Program-made: the position numbers and the translations under genes
Notes under the pieces: generated by a model
The model's input: the letters and a program-made list of their open reading frames with translations, nothing else
What the model was told of the DNA's origin: nothing
The model's database searches: none
Origin: Acidimicrobiaceae bacterium
GTDB lineage: Bacteria; Actinomycetota; Acidimicrobiia; Acidimicrobiales; RAAP-2
Direction: 5' to 3'
DNA length: 64,000 nt
Assembly (NCBI GenBank): GCA_003141095.1
Contig: PLKM01000058.1
Span: 1-64,000 of the forward strand
In this document: positions 47,877-57,936 of the stretch, piece by piece
Layout of the letters: every line of letters starts with the position of its first letter
Numbering within the stretch: the first letter of the stretch is position 1

Positions 47877-47901
47877 AAGCGCGGGCCTCGGGCCCGCGCT
47901 T
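47877..47901 (+). promoter_or_regulatory. Leader hairpin/attenuator-like stem in rimP 5'UTR
   Basis: AAGCGCGGGCC-TCG-GGCCCGCGCTT followed by TCTC; between predicted promoter and rimP. Confidence 0.6.
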
Positions 47902-47941
47902 TCTCATTGTCCGAACGCTTGTAGACACAGAGAGGAGCGCG

Positions 47942-48445
47942 ATGGCCGTGGATTTGGAGACACCGTTGCGCTCACTGCTTTCCCCCCTGGGACTGGATCT
48001 CTACGACGTCGAGCTCGCGAAGGGCACCCTCAGCGTCATCGTCACCAAAGAAGGCGGCGTCGACCTGGAGTCGCTCACGAAGGCCAATCGGACCATTTCC
48101 GAGTGGCTCGACACCAACGACCCGATTCCCGGGCGTTTCACGCTGGACGTCTCCAGCCCCGGTCTCGAGCGCCGACTGCGCACCCCCGGACATTTTCTTT
48201 CCACCGTTGGCGAAGTGGTGACACTGCGTGAGCTCCGTGAGGGCCAGCCCACTCGGCGCCTCGAAGGCACCGTGGTGAGTGCCGACGCGACGTCAGTCAC
48301 ACTGGACGACGCCGAGCACGGTCAGGTGGTCGTGGCGCTCGACCGTATCGAACGCGCCCGCACCGTCTTCAAGTGGGGTGGCGAAAAGAAGCCCACCCCA
48401 TCACGTGGCAAGGCAGCTTCTTCACCGACGAGCAAGAAAGGCTAA
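47942..48445 (+). CDS. rimP: Ribosome maturation factor RimP
   Basis: LEVDLESLTKANRTISEWLD-type region, LDVSSPGLERRLRTPGHF; upstream of nusA. Confidence 0.95.
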   Translation: MAVDLETPLRSLLSPLGLDLYDVELAKGTLSVIVTKEGGVDLESLTKANRTISEWLDTNDPIPGRFTLDVSSPGLERRLRTPGHFLSTVGEVVTLRELREGQPTRRLEGTVVSADATSVTLDDAEHGQVVVALDRIERARTVFKWGGEKKPTPSRGKAASSPTSKKG

Positions 48446-48447
48446 TC

Positions 48448-49611
48448 ATGGCGAACTTCGAATTTCTTGAAGCCCTGGGACAGATTGCACGTGACCAGAA
48501 CATTGACGAGGGGGAGTTGCTCATCGCTTTGGCGAACGCCCTGCTCGCTGCCTATAAGCGTCGTCCCGACTCCGCGGAGGACGCCGAAGTCGAGATCAAT
48601 CCCGAGACCGGCGAAATCAAGGTCTGGGGCCTCGAGCTGGACCTTGACGGCAACGTGACTCGCGAGTGGGACGCCACGCCTGACGACTTCGGTCGAATCG
48701 CCGCCCAGACCGCGAAGCAGGTCCTGATGCAGCTGATCCGTGACATTCAGCGTCGCCAGATGTACGAAGAGTTCGCGAACCGCGAGGGCGACATCGTCTC
48801 GGGCACCGTCCAGCAGAACGACAACCGCTACACGCTGTTGGACTTGGGCCGCGTGGAAGCGCTGCTGCCCCAAGCCGAGCAGATCGCCTTCGAGCGCTAC
48901 GAACACGGTGCGCGCATCAAGGTGTACATCGTCGAAGTGCGCAAGACCAACAAGGGTCCCCAGATTGTCGTTAGTCGCACGCACCCGGCACTCGTCGCCA
49001 AGTTGTTCGAGATCGAAGTTCCAGAGATCGCGAACGGCATCGTCGAGATCAAGGCCCTCGCTCGTGAACCCGGCCACCGCAGCAAGATCGCGGTGGCTTC
49101 GAACGACTCCATGGTCGACCCGGTGGGAGCGTGCGTGGGTGCTCGCGGCTCGCGCGTGCGCAACATCACGAACGAGCTGCGCAGCGAGCGCATCGACGTC
49201 GTGCCCTACAGCGACGATCCGATCGAGTTCATCCAGGCGGCCCTGCAGCCCGCGCGCGTTCGTGAGGTTCGATTGAACGAGGAAGACGGCATCGCCACGG
49301 TCATCGTGCACGACCAGCAGCTGTCGCTCGCCATTGGCAAAGAGGGGCAGAACGCGCGTCTCGCGGCGCGCCTGACCGGATGGCGCATCGACATCCGCTC
49401 GGAGAACGAGGGCCAGGAGGACGAAGTCGTCGAAGAGGTCTGGACCGAGGGTGACGTGGTCGTGGACGAGAAGATCGTGGAGGTCGTCGACGAGAACGGC
49501 GTCGAAGCCGTTATTGACGACGTACTCGTCACTGACGCCGAAGGCGACGTCGAGGAGCTGGTTGCCGTTGCAGAAGTTAGCGGTGACCAGGTTGTGGAGG
49601 ACGAGGCATAG
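48448..49611 (+). CDS. nusA: Transcription termination/antitermination protein NusA
   Basis: [31 protein letters not shown]1 and KH domains [31 protein letters not shown]; acidic C-tail. Confidence 0.96.
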   Translation: MANFEFLEALGQIARDQNIDEGELLIALANALLAAYKRRPDSAEDAEVEINPETGEIKVWGLELDLDGNVTREWDATPDDFGRIAAQTAKQVLMQLIRDIQRRQMYEEFANREGDIVSGTVQQNDNRYTLLDLGRVEALLPQAEQIAFERYEHGARIKVYIVEVRKTNKGPQIVVSRTHPALVAKLFEIEVPEIANGIVEIKALAREPGHRSKIAVASNDSMVDPVGACVGARGSRVRNITNELRSERIDVVPYSDDPIEFIQAALQPARVREVRLNEEDGIATVIVHDQQLSLAIGKEGQNARLAARLTGWRIDIRSENEGQEDEVVEEVWTEGDVVVDEKIVEVVDENGVEAVIDDVLVTDAEGDVEELVAVAEVSGDQVVEDEA

Positions 49612-49874
49612 CACCGATTCGGACTTGTGTGGTGTGCCGTAAACGGCGAGATGACACCGAATTGGTCCGAGCCGGTCAAACCGCTGACGGTACCTGGTAC
49701 CTCGGCAGGGGGACCGGAAGAGGAGTCTGGTGGTGTGCCGACTCGGCCTGCGGCGAGGCTTTACAGAGTGGCCATGTGGCGCGCGCCCTGCGAAAAGCGG
49801 TGGACGCAAACGACGTGGAAGTTCTGGTAGCAGAATTGAGGGGCCGGCAAAAGGCTTCAGTTGTGAAAGAATAG
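49608..49874 (+). CDS. ylxR: YlxR/RnpM family protein, probable ATA start
   Basis: (ATA)[22 protein letters not shown]...[23 protein letters not shown] at 49596-49601; no ATG/GTG/TTG between the in-frame stop 49584-49586 and GTG 49629. Confidence 0.8.
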   Translation: MAPIRTCVVCRKRRDDTELVRAGQTADGTWYLGRGTGRGVWWCADSACGEALQSGHVARALRKAVDANDVEVLVAELRGRQKASVVKE

Positions 49875-49921
49875 ATAACTGTGTTCGCAGGAAGTGCGAA
49901 CACATGATTTAAGGGAACGTT

Positions 49922-52645
49922 TTGGCGCAGAAGAAAATCCGGGTACACGAGCTCTCGAAAGAACTCGGACTGACGAGCAAAGAGTTGCTCGCGCTCGCCC
50001 AAAAACTAGGCATCGGCGCGTCCAGCCCGTCGGCGTCCATCGAAGACGCGCAGGCTGACCGCATCCGGCGCCGCGCGGACGCCGACGGGCTACGTCGCGT
50101 CGTCGAGCCCGGCGAAGCCGCGAAGCCCGCCAAGGCCCCGGAAGCTACGAGCGACGCGACGCCCGAGGCGTCGGTACGCACGACCAGGGTCGTGAAGCCT
50201 CCGAGCGCGCCGGTGGCGCCCGCAGTGGAAGCGCCCAGCATCGAGGTGAAGCCCGATGAGGTGAGTGTCGAAGCTCCGCCCGTCGCGCCGGTCGAGGCGC
50301 CGGGCCCCAAGGTCGTCCGCAGCCGCGCCGCCGTTCCCAAGCCCGTGCCGACCCGCACCGCCTCTCCCGACGGTCCCACCACCATTCGTCCCACGCAACG
50401 CCCGTCGGGCGAAGGCAGCGGCGAAGGCGGCGCTCCATCGATGCGCCCACCGCTCAGTGCGACCGGTCGTCCCATCCCGCCGCCCCCCGGCCGCCCCCTC
50501 AGCGCGACCGGTCGTCCCATCCCGCCGCCCCCGGGTGCGCGTCGACCAATGCCCGGCTCCACCAGCCGTGCCCCTGGTGCTGGTGGATCTCGACCAATGG
50601 GCGCTCGCCCGACGACTGGTGCTCCGCGTACCGGTGGACCATCGCGCCCAGGTGGCGCGGGGGGAACCGGATTCGGAGGGCCGCGCACTGGTGGTCCTAC
50701 TACCGGTGCTCCGGCCGGACCCGGCCGTGGTGGACCCGCGGGACGTGGCACTGGCGGACCTCGCGGCTCGCAGCGCAAAGTCACGCGCCGCCGACGCCGC
50801 AACGTGGAAGAGCTCGAGCCGACGCAAATGACGACCTGGCAGCCGAGTAGCGCACCGGTCCCCGAAGGTGAAGTCATCATCGAGCGTGGTTCGACCGCGA
50901 AGGACGTGGGCCCCAAGCTCAATCGCAGTGCCGCGGACATCATGCGCTTCTTGTTTCTCCAGGGCGAAATTGTCACCGCGGTGCAGGGTCTCACCGACGA
51001 CATGATCGAGTTGTACGCCGCCGAAGTCGGCGCCGCGGTGCGACTCGTCGACCCGGGCGAACAGCAAGAGGCCGCACTCCTCGCCAAGTTCTTCGACGAG
51101 GACGACCAGGACGACGAGATCGAGGCGATCGCGCGACCACCGGTCGTTACGGTCATGGGTCACGTCGACCACGGCAAGACCTTGCTCCTCGACAAGATTC
51201 GAAAGACCAACGTCGTTGCCGGTGAAGCCGGTGGCATTACCCAGCACATCGGTGCTTACCGAGTGATGTGGAAGGGCAAGCCCATAGCTTTCCTGGACAC
51301 GCCGGGCCACGAAGCCTTCACCGCAATGCGCGCGCGAGGCGCCAAGGTCACCGACATCGTCATTCTCGTGGTCGCCGCCGATGACGGCGTGATGCCACAG
51401 ACCGTCGAAGCGATCAACCACGCCAAGGCCGCGGGCGTTCCGCTCATCGTCGCGGTAAACAAGATGGACAAGGCTGGCGCCAATCCCGACCGCGTTCTCC
51501 AGCAGATCAGCGAGTACGGACTCGTTCCAGAGAAGTGGGGTGGCGACACCATCTGCGTCGAGATCTCCGCTCTCCAGGGCACCGGCATCGACGAACTGCT
51601 CGAGCAGGTACTGCTCGTGGCGGAAATCGGTGAACTGGTCGCGCGCCCAACGGGCCGCGCCGTGGGAACCGTCTTGGAGGCGAACCTCGAAGTCGGTCGC
51701 GGACCAGTGGCTACGGTGATGGTGCAAAAGGGCCTTCTCTCGGTGGGCGACCCCGTGGTCGCGGGTGCGGCGTATGGCAAGGTCAAGGCGCTGATCAACG
51801 ATCAGGGCAAGCAGATCAAGACGGCCGGCCCTTCGACGCCGGTCCAGGTGCTCGGGTTCAGCGAGCCGCCGTTTGCCGGTGACGAGATGCGCGTCGCGCA
51901 CGACCTTGCGCACGCTCGCACGCTCGCCGAGGCTCGCGCGCAACGGGCCCGCTTGATTGGCCACCAACCAGTGGCGTCGACCAGTGGGGCCCGACTCGAA
52001 GACCTCTTCGAACAGATTCAGCGTGGCGAGACCGCTACCTTGAACATCGTGCTGAAGGCCGACGTCCAGGGTTCGCTCGAAGCGTGCACCGAGTCGCTTC
52101 GCAAGCTCGAGCGTGAGGACGTGAAACTCGTCATTGTGCACCGCGGCGTTGGAGGGATCACCGAGAACGATGTGCAGCTGGCGAAGGCCTCGAGTGCGAC
52201 GATCATCGGATTCAATGTTCGTCCCGACAAGCGCAGTCGTGAACTCGCCGAGACCGAAGGCGTGCAGATTCGCACGTACGAGATCATCTACAAGTTGATT
52301 GAAGAGATCGAAGCAGCGATGCTCGGCCTGCTTTCACCGGTGTTCGAAGAGGTCGTGACCGGAGAAGCCGAAGTGCGCGAAGTGTTCCGCGTTCCAAAGA
52401 TCGGGGCAATCGCGGGCTGCTTCGTACGCGACGGTGTCATCACCCGCGGCTCGAAGGTTCGATTCCTGCGCGAAGGGACCATCATCTGGAAGGGCTCGGT
52501 CACGTCGCTGCGTCGCTTCAAGGAGGACGCGCGCGAGGTGCAGGCCGGCTTCGAGTGCGGTATCGGACTGTCCGACTACCAGGACTTGAAGGATGGCGAC
52601 ATCATCGAGACCTTCGAAGAGCGCGAGATCCCTCGAACGGCCTAA
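49922..52645 (+). CDS. infB: Translation initiation factor IF-2
   Basis: [38 protein letters not shown] start. Confidence 0.98.
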   Translation: MAQKKIRVHELSKELGLTSKELLALAQKLGIGASSPSASIEDAQADRIRRRADADGLRRVVEPGEAAKPAKAPEATSDATPEASVRTTRVVKPPSAPVAPAVEAPSIEVKPDEVSVEAPPVAPVEAPGPKVVRSRAAVPKPVPTRTASPDGPTTIRPTQRPSGEGSGEGGAPSMRPPLSATGRPIPPPPGRPLSATGRPIPPPPGARRPMPGSTSRAPGAGGSRPMGARPTTGAPRTGGPSRPGGAGGTGFGGPRTGGPTTGAPAGPGRGGPAGRGTGGPRGSQRKVTRRRRRNVEELEPTQMTTWQPSSAPVPEGEVIIERGSTAKDVGPKLNRSAADIMRFLFLQGEIVTAVQGLTDDMIELYAAEVGAAVRLVDPGEQQEAALLAKFFDEDDQDDEIEAIARPPVVTVMGHVDHGKTLLLDKIRKTNVVAGEAGGITQHIGAYRVMWKGKPIAFLDTPGHEAFTAMRARGAKVTDIVILVVAADDGVMPQTVEAINHAKAAGVPLIVAVNKMDKAGANPDRVLQQISEYGLVPEKWGGDTICVEISALQGTGIDELLEQVLLVAEIGELVARPTGRAVGTVLEANLEVGRGPVATVMVQKGLLSVGDPVVAGAAYGKVKALINDQGKQIKTAGPSTPVQVLGFSEPPFAGDEMRVAHDLAHARTLAEARAQRARLIGHQPVASTSGARLEDLFEQIQRGETATLNIVLKADVQGSLEACTESLRKLEREDVKLVIVHRGVGGITENDVQLAKASSATIIGFNVRPDKRSRELAETEGVQIRTYEIIYKLIEEIEAAMLGLLSPVFEEVVTGEAEVREVFRVPKIGAIAGCFVRDGVITRGSKVRFLREGTIIWKGSVTSLRRFKEDAREVQAGFECGIGLSDYQDLKDGDIIETFEEREIPRTA

Positions 52646-52648
52646 TCC

Positions 52649-53011
52649 ATGGCCCACTCGAGCGGCGGACGCCACCCATATCCTCGCTCCGCGAGAATTA
52701 ACCAGATCCTTCGTGAAGTGATCTCTGACGAGCTTCTTCGAATCTCCGACGTCGACGAACGGCTGGGCCTGTTGACGGTGACGGGCGTCGAGACTGCACC
52801 CGACATGAGCCAAGCGATGGTCTACTTCGATTCGTTGAGCGAGGACGTTCGCCCCGCGCTCGACGAGCGTCGCGCTCAGATTCAGGCGGCGGTGAACGCC
52901 CAAACCCGACTCAAGCGGACGCCGAAGCTGTCATTCATGGCCGATCCCGCGGTGGCGAGCGGCACGGCGGTCGAAGATATCTTGCGTCGCCAACACCATG
53001 ACGACGAATAG
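52649..53011 (+). CDS. rbfA: Ribosome-binding factor A
   Basis: RINQILREVISDELLRISDVDERLGLLTVTGVETAPDMSQAMVYF. Confidence 0.95.
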   Translation: MAHSSGGRHPYPRSARINQILREVISDELLRISDVDERLGLLTVTGVETAPDMSQAMVYFDSLSEDVRPALDERRAQIQAAVNAQTRLKRTPKLSFMADPAVASGTAVEDILRRQHHDDE

Positions 53012-53900
53012 CGGGCTCCTGCTGCTCGATAAGCCCCAGGGCCTAACGAGTCACGACGTCGTCGCTCGAGTGCGAAAAGTCACGAACGAACGCCGCGTCG
53101 GGCACGCGGGGACGCTGGACCCGATGGCGACGGGCCTCTTGGTCGTCGCGGTCGGACCGTCGACCCGGCTGCTGCGCTTCGCCCAGGGAGAAGTGAAGCG
53201 CTACAGCGGCACGGTCAAGTTCGGCGTCGCGACCGCTTCGCTCGACGCCGACGGCGAGGTCGTCGAGGAGCGGCCAGTTCCCCTTCTCTCGAGTGCGGAC
53301 GCGCAGTTGCTCGCTCGAGGGATGCTCGGCCCCCAGCAGCAGACCCCCCCGATGGTCTCGGCGATCAAGGTGGGCGGCCGGCGCCTGCACGAGCTGGCGC
53401 GCCAGGGTCTGGAGGTCGAGCGCGAAGCCCGCGACATAACGATCAGCGATTTCAGCGTGAGTGCCACGGGCGACCCATCGGTCTGGGAGTTCGAAGTCGA
53501 GTGCACCGTTGGGACGTACGTACGCGTCCTCTTGAGCGACCTGGCCGAAAGGGCGGGCACCGTTGGCCATCTCACGTCGCTTCGTCGCGTGTCGAGCGGT
53601 GGGCACCACGTTGAGGACGCGTTGTCCCTCGATGAGCTGGAGGCGCTGGTCGTCGGGGGTGGCTCGCCGTTCCAGGCGCCGCTCGCGTTCGTCGAGTCTC
53701 TGGAGCGGACCACGCTCAGTGAAGACCAAGAGCGACGCATGCGCATGGGCCAGCAGATTGAGATCGACGGAAGCTTCGTGAGCGGTGAGATCGTGGCCGT
53801 GAACGCGCGCGGCGCGTTCGCGGCGATCCTGCGCCGTCGTGGCGAGAAGTGGAAGCCCGAGGTCGTCCTTCCCGCCGAGTCGGACCGGGCACAAGGTTAG
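52998..53900 (+). CDS. truB: tRNA pseudouridine(55) synthase
   Basis: GLLLLDKPQGLTSHDVVARVRK; VGHAGTLDPMATGLLVVAVG. Confidence 0.97.
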   Translation: MTTNSGLLLLDKPQGLTSHDVVARVRKVTNERRVGHAGTLDPMATGLLVVAVGPSTRLLRFAQGEVKRYSGTVKFGVATASLDADGEVVEERPVPLLSSADAQLLARGMLGPQQQTPPMVSAIKVGGRRLHELARQGLEVEREARDITISDFSVSATGDPSVWEFEVECTVGTYVRVLLSDLAERAGTVGHLTSLRRVSSGGHHVEDALSLDELEALVVGGGSPFQAPLAFVESLERTTLSEDQERRMRMGQQIEIDGSFVSGEIVAVNARGAFAAILRRRGEKWKPEVVLPAESDRAQG

Positions 53901-53910
53901 GTTGAGGGCA

Positions 53911-54864
53911 ATGATTATCTTGCGTGACGAATTTCGCGAGTCGAGTGAACCGAGCGCGGTGGCGATCGGCGTCTTTGACGGACTGCACCTCGGCCACCAA
54001 AAGGTCATTGACCGGCTCTGCCAACTAGCGACTCGCCACAAGCTTCGCTCGACGGTGGTGACCTTTGATCCGCATCCCGCGCTGGTGCTCGCCCCCGAGC
54101 GAGCGCCCCTGCAGATTGCGACCCTGGAGCAGCGTCTCGAGGGACTCGAGACGCTGGGCGTCGAACAGGTCCGCGTCCTCGACTTCGACGAGGGGTTGGC
54201 CCGCGAAAGCGCCACGTCGTTCGTGAAACGGGTGCTGGTCGACCAGCTGAAGACGAGGGACGTGGTCGTGGGCGAGGACTTCCAGTTCGGCCACAACCGT
54301 GGCGGCGACGTGGAGCTACTTCGCATCGAAGGCCAACGCCACGGGTTCGCTGTCCACCCCGCACCGATCTTCGGCGACGGACACCGTTGGAGCTCGACCC
54401 AGGTTCGCCAGGCCCTGCAGGGTGGGGACCTCGCGAAGGCCAACGCCACGCTCGGGCGCCCGTTCAGCCTGCGAGGAGTGGTCGTGCACGGCGACGCGCG
54501 CGGCCGGGGGCTCGGCTATCCCACCGCCAATCTGGGCCTCAATTCGCGCCAGATCATCCCCGGTCTCGGGATCTACGCCGGGGCCGTTCGCACGCCCGAC
54601 GCGCGTTGGTGGCCCGCCGCTATTTCGGTGGGCACTCGACCCCAGTTCTACGCCGGGGGCCCGATCCTGGTCGAAGTGCACGTTCCCGGTTTCAGCGGCG
54701 ATCTCTACGAGTCGGTGATAGATCTGGCGTTCCTGACTCACCTGCGCGGCGAAATGGTCTTCTCGGATGTCGCGGAGTTGGTCGCTCAAATCGACCGGGA
54801 CGTGGCACAAACGCTTGAAATTTACGAAAAGTTTTCGCCGGAGTCCTTCGTCCTGCTAACATAG
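53911..54864 (+). CDS. ribF: Bifunctional riboflavin kinase/FAD synthetase
   Basis: AIGVFDGLHLGHQKVI; VVGEDFQFGHNRGGDVELL; HGDARGRGLGYPTANLGLN. Confidence 0.96.
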   Translation: MIILRDEFRESSEPSAVAIGVFDGLHLGHQKVIDRLCQLATRHKLRSTVVTFDPHPALVLAPERAPLQIATLEQRLEGLETLGVEQVRVLDFDEGLARESATSFVKRVLVDQLKTRDVVVGEDFQFGHNRGGDVELLRIEGQRHGFAVHPAPIFGDGHRWSSTQVRQALQGGDLAKANATLGRPFSLRGVVVHGDARGRGLGYPTANLGLNSRQIIPGLGIYAGAVRTPDARWWPAAISVGTRPQFYAGGPILVEVHVPGFSGDLYESVIDLAFLTHLRGEMVFSDVAELVAQIDRDVAQTLEIYEKFSPESFVLLT

Positions 54865-54947
54865 AAGTTCGGTCAGCGACGCTGATCGTGTGGGTCGTCA
54901 AGTGGGCGGCTTGCAACGGGACCCCCGACTCATAAGGCAAATACGTT

Positions 54948-55205
54948 ATGGCTGAGAAGCAGCAGATCATCAAGGACTTTCAGGCTCACGCTACGGACAC
55001 GGGCTCGCCCGAGGTTCAAGTCGCGATTTTGACGGACCGGATCTCGCACCTCACCGAGCACCTCAAGGTTCACAAGGGTGATCACCACACCCGCCGTGGA
55101 CTCATGAAGCTCATTGGCCAACGTCGCCGTCTGCTCGATTACGTGCAGCGTGGCAATGTCGAGCGCTATCGCGCTTTGATCGGCCGTCTCGGCATTCGTC
55201 GCTAG
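54948..55205 (+). CDS. rpsO: 30S ribosomal protein S15
   Basis: [49 protein letters not shown]. Confidence 0.98.
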   Translation: MAEKQQIIKDFQAHATDTGSPEVQVAILTDRISHLTEHLKVHKGDHHTRRGLMKLIGQRRRLLDYVQRGNVERYRALIGRLGIRR

Positions 55206-55214
55206 CCGAGAATG

Positions 55215-55262
55215 CACGTCGACGCCGTCGACGTGTTCAACATATCCGAGGCCTCGGAGGCC
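55215..55262 (+). promoter_or_regulatory. Tandem hairpins in rpsO-pnp intergenic region
   Basis: CACGTCGAC-GCC-GTCGACGTG (55215-55235) and GGCCTC-G-GAGGCC (55250-55262). Confidence 0.6.
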
Positions 55263-55342
55263 AGTGGAGAACAGTCGCTCTAGGCGAAGGTTGCTCACTG
55301 GGATCCGGGCGGAGTGTTGCTAACCGCATAAGGAGCAAATCC

Positions 55343-57862
55343 ATGACTGACGCAATCCGCGTAAGTAGCCCAATAACGGGCACCGACAAAACTTTGAGTT
55401 TCGAAGCAGGTCGCCTCGCACAACTCGCCGACGGAGCCGTACTGGCCCGCATTGGCGACACGATGCTGCTGGCGACCGTCGCCGCCGCACGTACCGTGCG
55501 TGAAGGCGTCGACTTCTTTCCCCTCACCGTCGACATCGAAGAGCGCGCGTACGCCGCGGGCAAGATTCCCGGGGCGTTCTTTCGCCGCGAGGGAAAACTC
55601 TCGGACCAGGCCATCCTGATCTGTCGTCTGATCGACCGTCCCCTGCGTCCCTCGTTCCCGAAGGACTTTCGCAACGAAACCCAGGTCGTCGGCACCATCT
55701 TCAGCGCCGACCAGGAAAACCCGCACGACATTCTCGCCATCAACGCCGCTTCGGCAGCCCTGATGATCTCGGGCATTCCGTTCGACGGCCCGATCGGCGC
55801 CGTACGCATGGCCTACACCACTGACGGTGAGTGGGCCCCGCACCCCACCTTCGCCGAAGGTGATGCCGCCACGTTCGAGCTCGTCGTCGCCGGACGCGCG
55901 CTGAGTGACTCTTCGGACACCGACATTGCCATCATGATGGTCGAGGCCGGCGGTACCGAAGGTTCGTTCGTGAAGTACGCCGACGGTGCGCCCAAGGTCA
56001 GCGAAGACGTTCTTGCGGCTGGACTGGAAGCATCGAAGCTCTGGATCCGCGAAGCGATCAATCTGCAGCGCGAGCTCGTGAAGGAGTTCGTCGCGGCTCG
56101 TGGTCCAATCAAGACCATCGAGTACAAGTCCGTGAAGGACTTCCAGGATGACGTGTACGCCCGCGTGGACGCCATCGGCGCCAGCGCGCTCGGCGAAGCG
56201 AACAACCTGACCGCGAAGACCGCTCGCAACGATGCGTTGGGTGCCGCGACCGCTTCGATCATCGAGCAGTTGTCCGGTGAGTTCCCTGACCGCGCCAGCG
56301 AGATCAAGGCCGCGGTGAAGTCGGTCACGAAGAAGCTCGTTCGTCGTCGCATCGTCGAAGAGGGCGTTCGTATTGACGGACGCGGTGTCGCTGACATTCG
56401 TCCACTGTCCGCAGAGATCGACCTCTTCCCGATGACTCACGGTTCCGCGCTCTTCCAGCGTGGTGAGACCCAAGTCGTGAACGTCACGACGCTCGGCATG
56501 CCGCGAATGAAGCAGATGGTCGACTCGATCACCCCGGACGAGTTCCGTCGGTACATGCACCACTACAACTTCCCGCCCTACTCAGTTGGCGAGACCGGCC
56601 GCGTGGGCGCGCCCAAGCGTCGCGAAGTCGGTCACGGAATGCTGGCCGAGCGAGCGCTCGTCCCGGTCCTTCCGAGTGAGCAGGACTTCGCCTACACCTT
56701 GCGCGTTGTCTCCGACGTGATGCAGTCCAATGGTTCGACGTCAATGGCGTCGGTCTGCGGATCGACCCTTTCGTTGATGGCGGCCGGTGTGCCGATCAAG
56801 GCACCCGTTGCCGGTATCGCCATGGGACTGGTCTACGACGAGGGTAAGTACGTCACCTTGACTGACATCCTGGGCGCCGAAGACGCGTTCGGTGACATGG
56901 ACTTCAAGGTCGCCGGCACCGCCGACGCCGTCACCGCACTGCAGCTTGACACGAAGATTGATGGCTTGCCCGCCGATGTCTTGTCGAAGGCGTTGCACCA
57001 GGCATTGGCGGCCCGTCTGGCAATCCTGGACGTGATCACGTCGACCATCGCCGCGCCACGTAGCGAAGTAGCGGAAGTGGCGCCAAAGATTGTCTCGATT
57101 GAGATCCCGATCGACAAGATCGGTGAGGTCATTGGACCGAAGGGCAAGGTCATCAACACCTTGCAGCAAGAGACCGGCGCGGACATCGCCGTTGACGACG
57201 ACGGTGTCGTTGGCACGGTGACCATCGGCGCGAAGGATGGTCGAGCTGTCGAAGAAGCCCGACGTCGCATCGCGCTGATTCTCGACCCTCCGACCGCCGA
57301 AGTTGGCGCGGTCTACCAGGGTCGAGTCGTCAACATCGCGAAGTTCGGTGCCTTCATCAGCATCATGCCCGGCCGTGATGGGCTCTTGCACATCTCCAAG
57401 ATGTCGCCACTGAACGGTGGCAAGCGAATTGGCCAGGTCGAAGACGTGGTGGAGCTCGGTCAGGCCCTCGAAGTGAAGGTCGACGACATTGACCCCCAGG
57501 GCAAGGTCTCGCTTTCGCTGGCTGGTGAGTACGCCAACGTCGCATCTGACGAAGGCGATGCTCCTCGTGCCCCACGCCCACCTCGTGATGGAGGCGACCG
57601 TGGAGGTCGTGACCACGACCGTGGTAGCCGTGACGACCGTGGAGCCCGTGATCACGACCGTGGTAGCCGTGACGACCGTGGAGGTCGTGACGACCGTGAC
57701 CGTAGCCGGGACAGCGGTTCCAGCAACAAGCCGAGTTCGTCATTCGAAGCATCCTTTGAGGCCGAGTTGGCCGGCGAGATTGGTGACCTGGGTCCTGGCG
57801 GTCCCTCGTTCTCCGAGAGCGACGGTGGTGGACGTCGTAGTCCACGACCACGTCGTCGTTAG
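55343..57862 (+). CDS. pnp: Polyribonucleotide nucleotidyltransferase
   Basis: RNase PH domains, KH (IPIDKIGEVIGPKGKVINTLQQETGADIAVDDDG), S1 (GAVYQGRVVNIAKFGAFISIMPGRDGLLHISKM); RGD-rich tail. Confidence 0.98.
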   Translation: MTDAIRVSSPITGTDKTLSFEAGRLAQLADGAVLARIGDTMLLATVAAARTVREGVDFFPLTVDIEERAYAAGKIPGAFFRREGKLSDQAILICRLIDRPLRPSFPKDFRNETQVVGTIFSADQENPHDILAINAASAALMISGIPFDGPIGAVRMAYTTDGEWAPHPTFAEGDAATFELVVAGRALSDSSDTDIAIMMVEAGGTEGSFVKYADGAPKVSEDVLAAGLEASKLWIREAINLQRELVKEFVAARGPIKTIEYKSVKDFQDDVYARVDAIGASALGEANNLTAKTARNDALGAATASIIEQLSGEFPDRASEIKAAVKSVTKKLVRRRIVEEGVRIDGRGVADIRPLSAEIDLFPMTHGSALFQRGETQVVNVTTLGMPRMKQMVDSITPDEFRRYMHHYNFPPYSVGETGRVGAPKRREVGHGMLAERALVPVLPSEQDFAYTLRVVSDVMQSNGSTSMASVCGSTLSLMAAGVPIKAPVAGIAMGLVYDEGKYVTLTDILGAEDAFGDMDFKVAGTADAVTALQLDTKIDGLPADVLSKALHQALAARLAILDVITSTIAAPRSEVAEVAPKIVSIEIPIDKIGEVIGPKGKVINTLQQETGADIAVDDDGVVGTVTIGAKDGRAVEEARRRIALILDPPTAEVGAVYQGRVVNIAKFGAFISIMPGRDGLLHISKMSPLNGGKRIGQVEDVVELGQALEVKVDDIDPQGKVSLSLAGEYANVASDEGDAPRAPRPPRDGGDRGGRDHDRGSRDDRGARDHDRGSRDDRGGRDDRDRSRDSGSSNKPSSSFEASFEAELAGEIGDLGPGGPSFSESDGGGRRSPRPRRR
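57614..57691 (+). repeat. Two 39-bp tandem units in pnp C-terminal tail
   Basis: First 31 nt identical: CACGACCGTGGTAGCCGTGACGACCGTGGAG; encodes HDRGSRDDRG(A/G)RD. Confidence 0.85.
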
Positions 57863-57870
57863 TTTTTAAC

Positions 57871-57921
57871 GGCCGTGTCATGCAGTCTTCGTGACTGTGT
57901 GGCACGGCCTCGTTGTTTTTT
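57871..57921 (+). terminator. Intrinsic terminator after pnp with UUCG loop
   Basis: GGCCGTGTCATGCAGTC-TTCG-TGACTGTGTGGCACGGCC then TCGTTGTTTTTT. Confidence 0.85.
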
Positions 57922-57923
57922 CG

Positions 57924-57929
57924 TAGCGT
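57924..57929 (+). promoter_or_regulatory. -10-like TAGCGT, 7 nt before ATG 57937
   Basis: TAGCGT-AGAGAAG-ATG just after the pnp terminator. Confidence 0.45.
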
Positions 57930-57936
57930 AGAGAAG

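Noticed and set aside
50090-52141. 683-aa minus-strand ORF opposite infB
   Set aside because: High-GC shadow ORF; composition (His/Arg/Val-rich) and complete overlap with the clear IF-2 frame
57590-57700. Short direct repeats considered as CRISPR-like
   Set aside because: In-frame tandem units inside pnp encoding an RGD tail; no spacers, no cas genes
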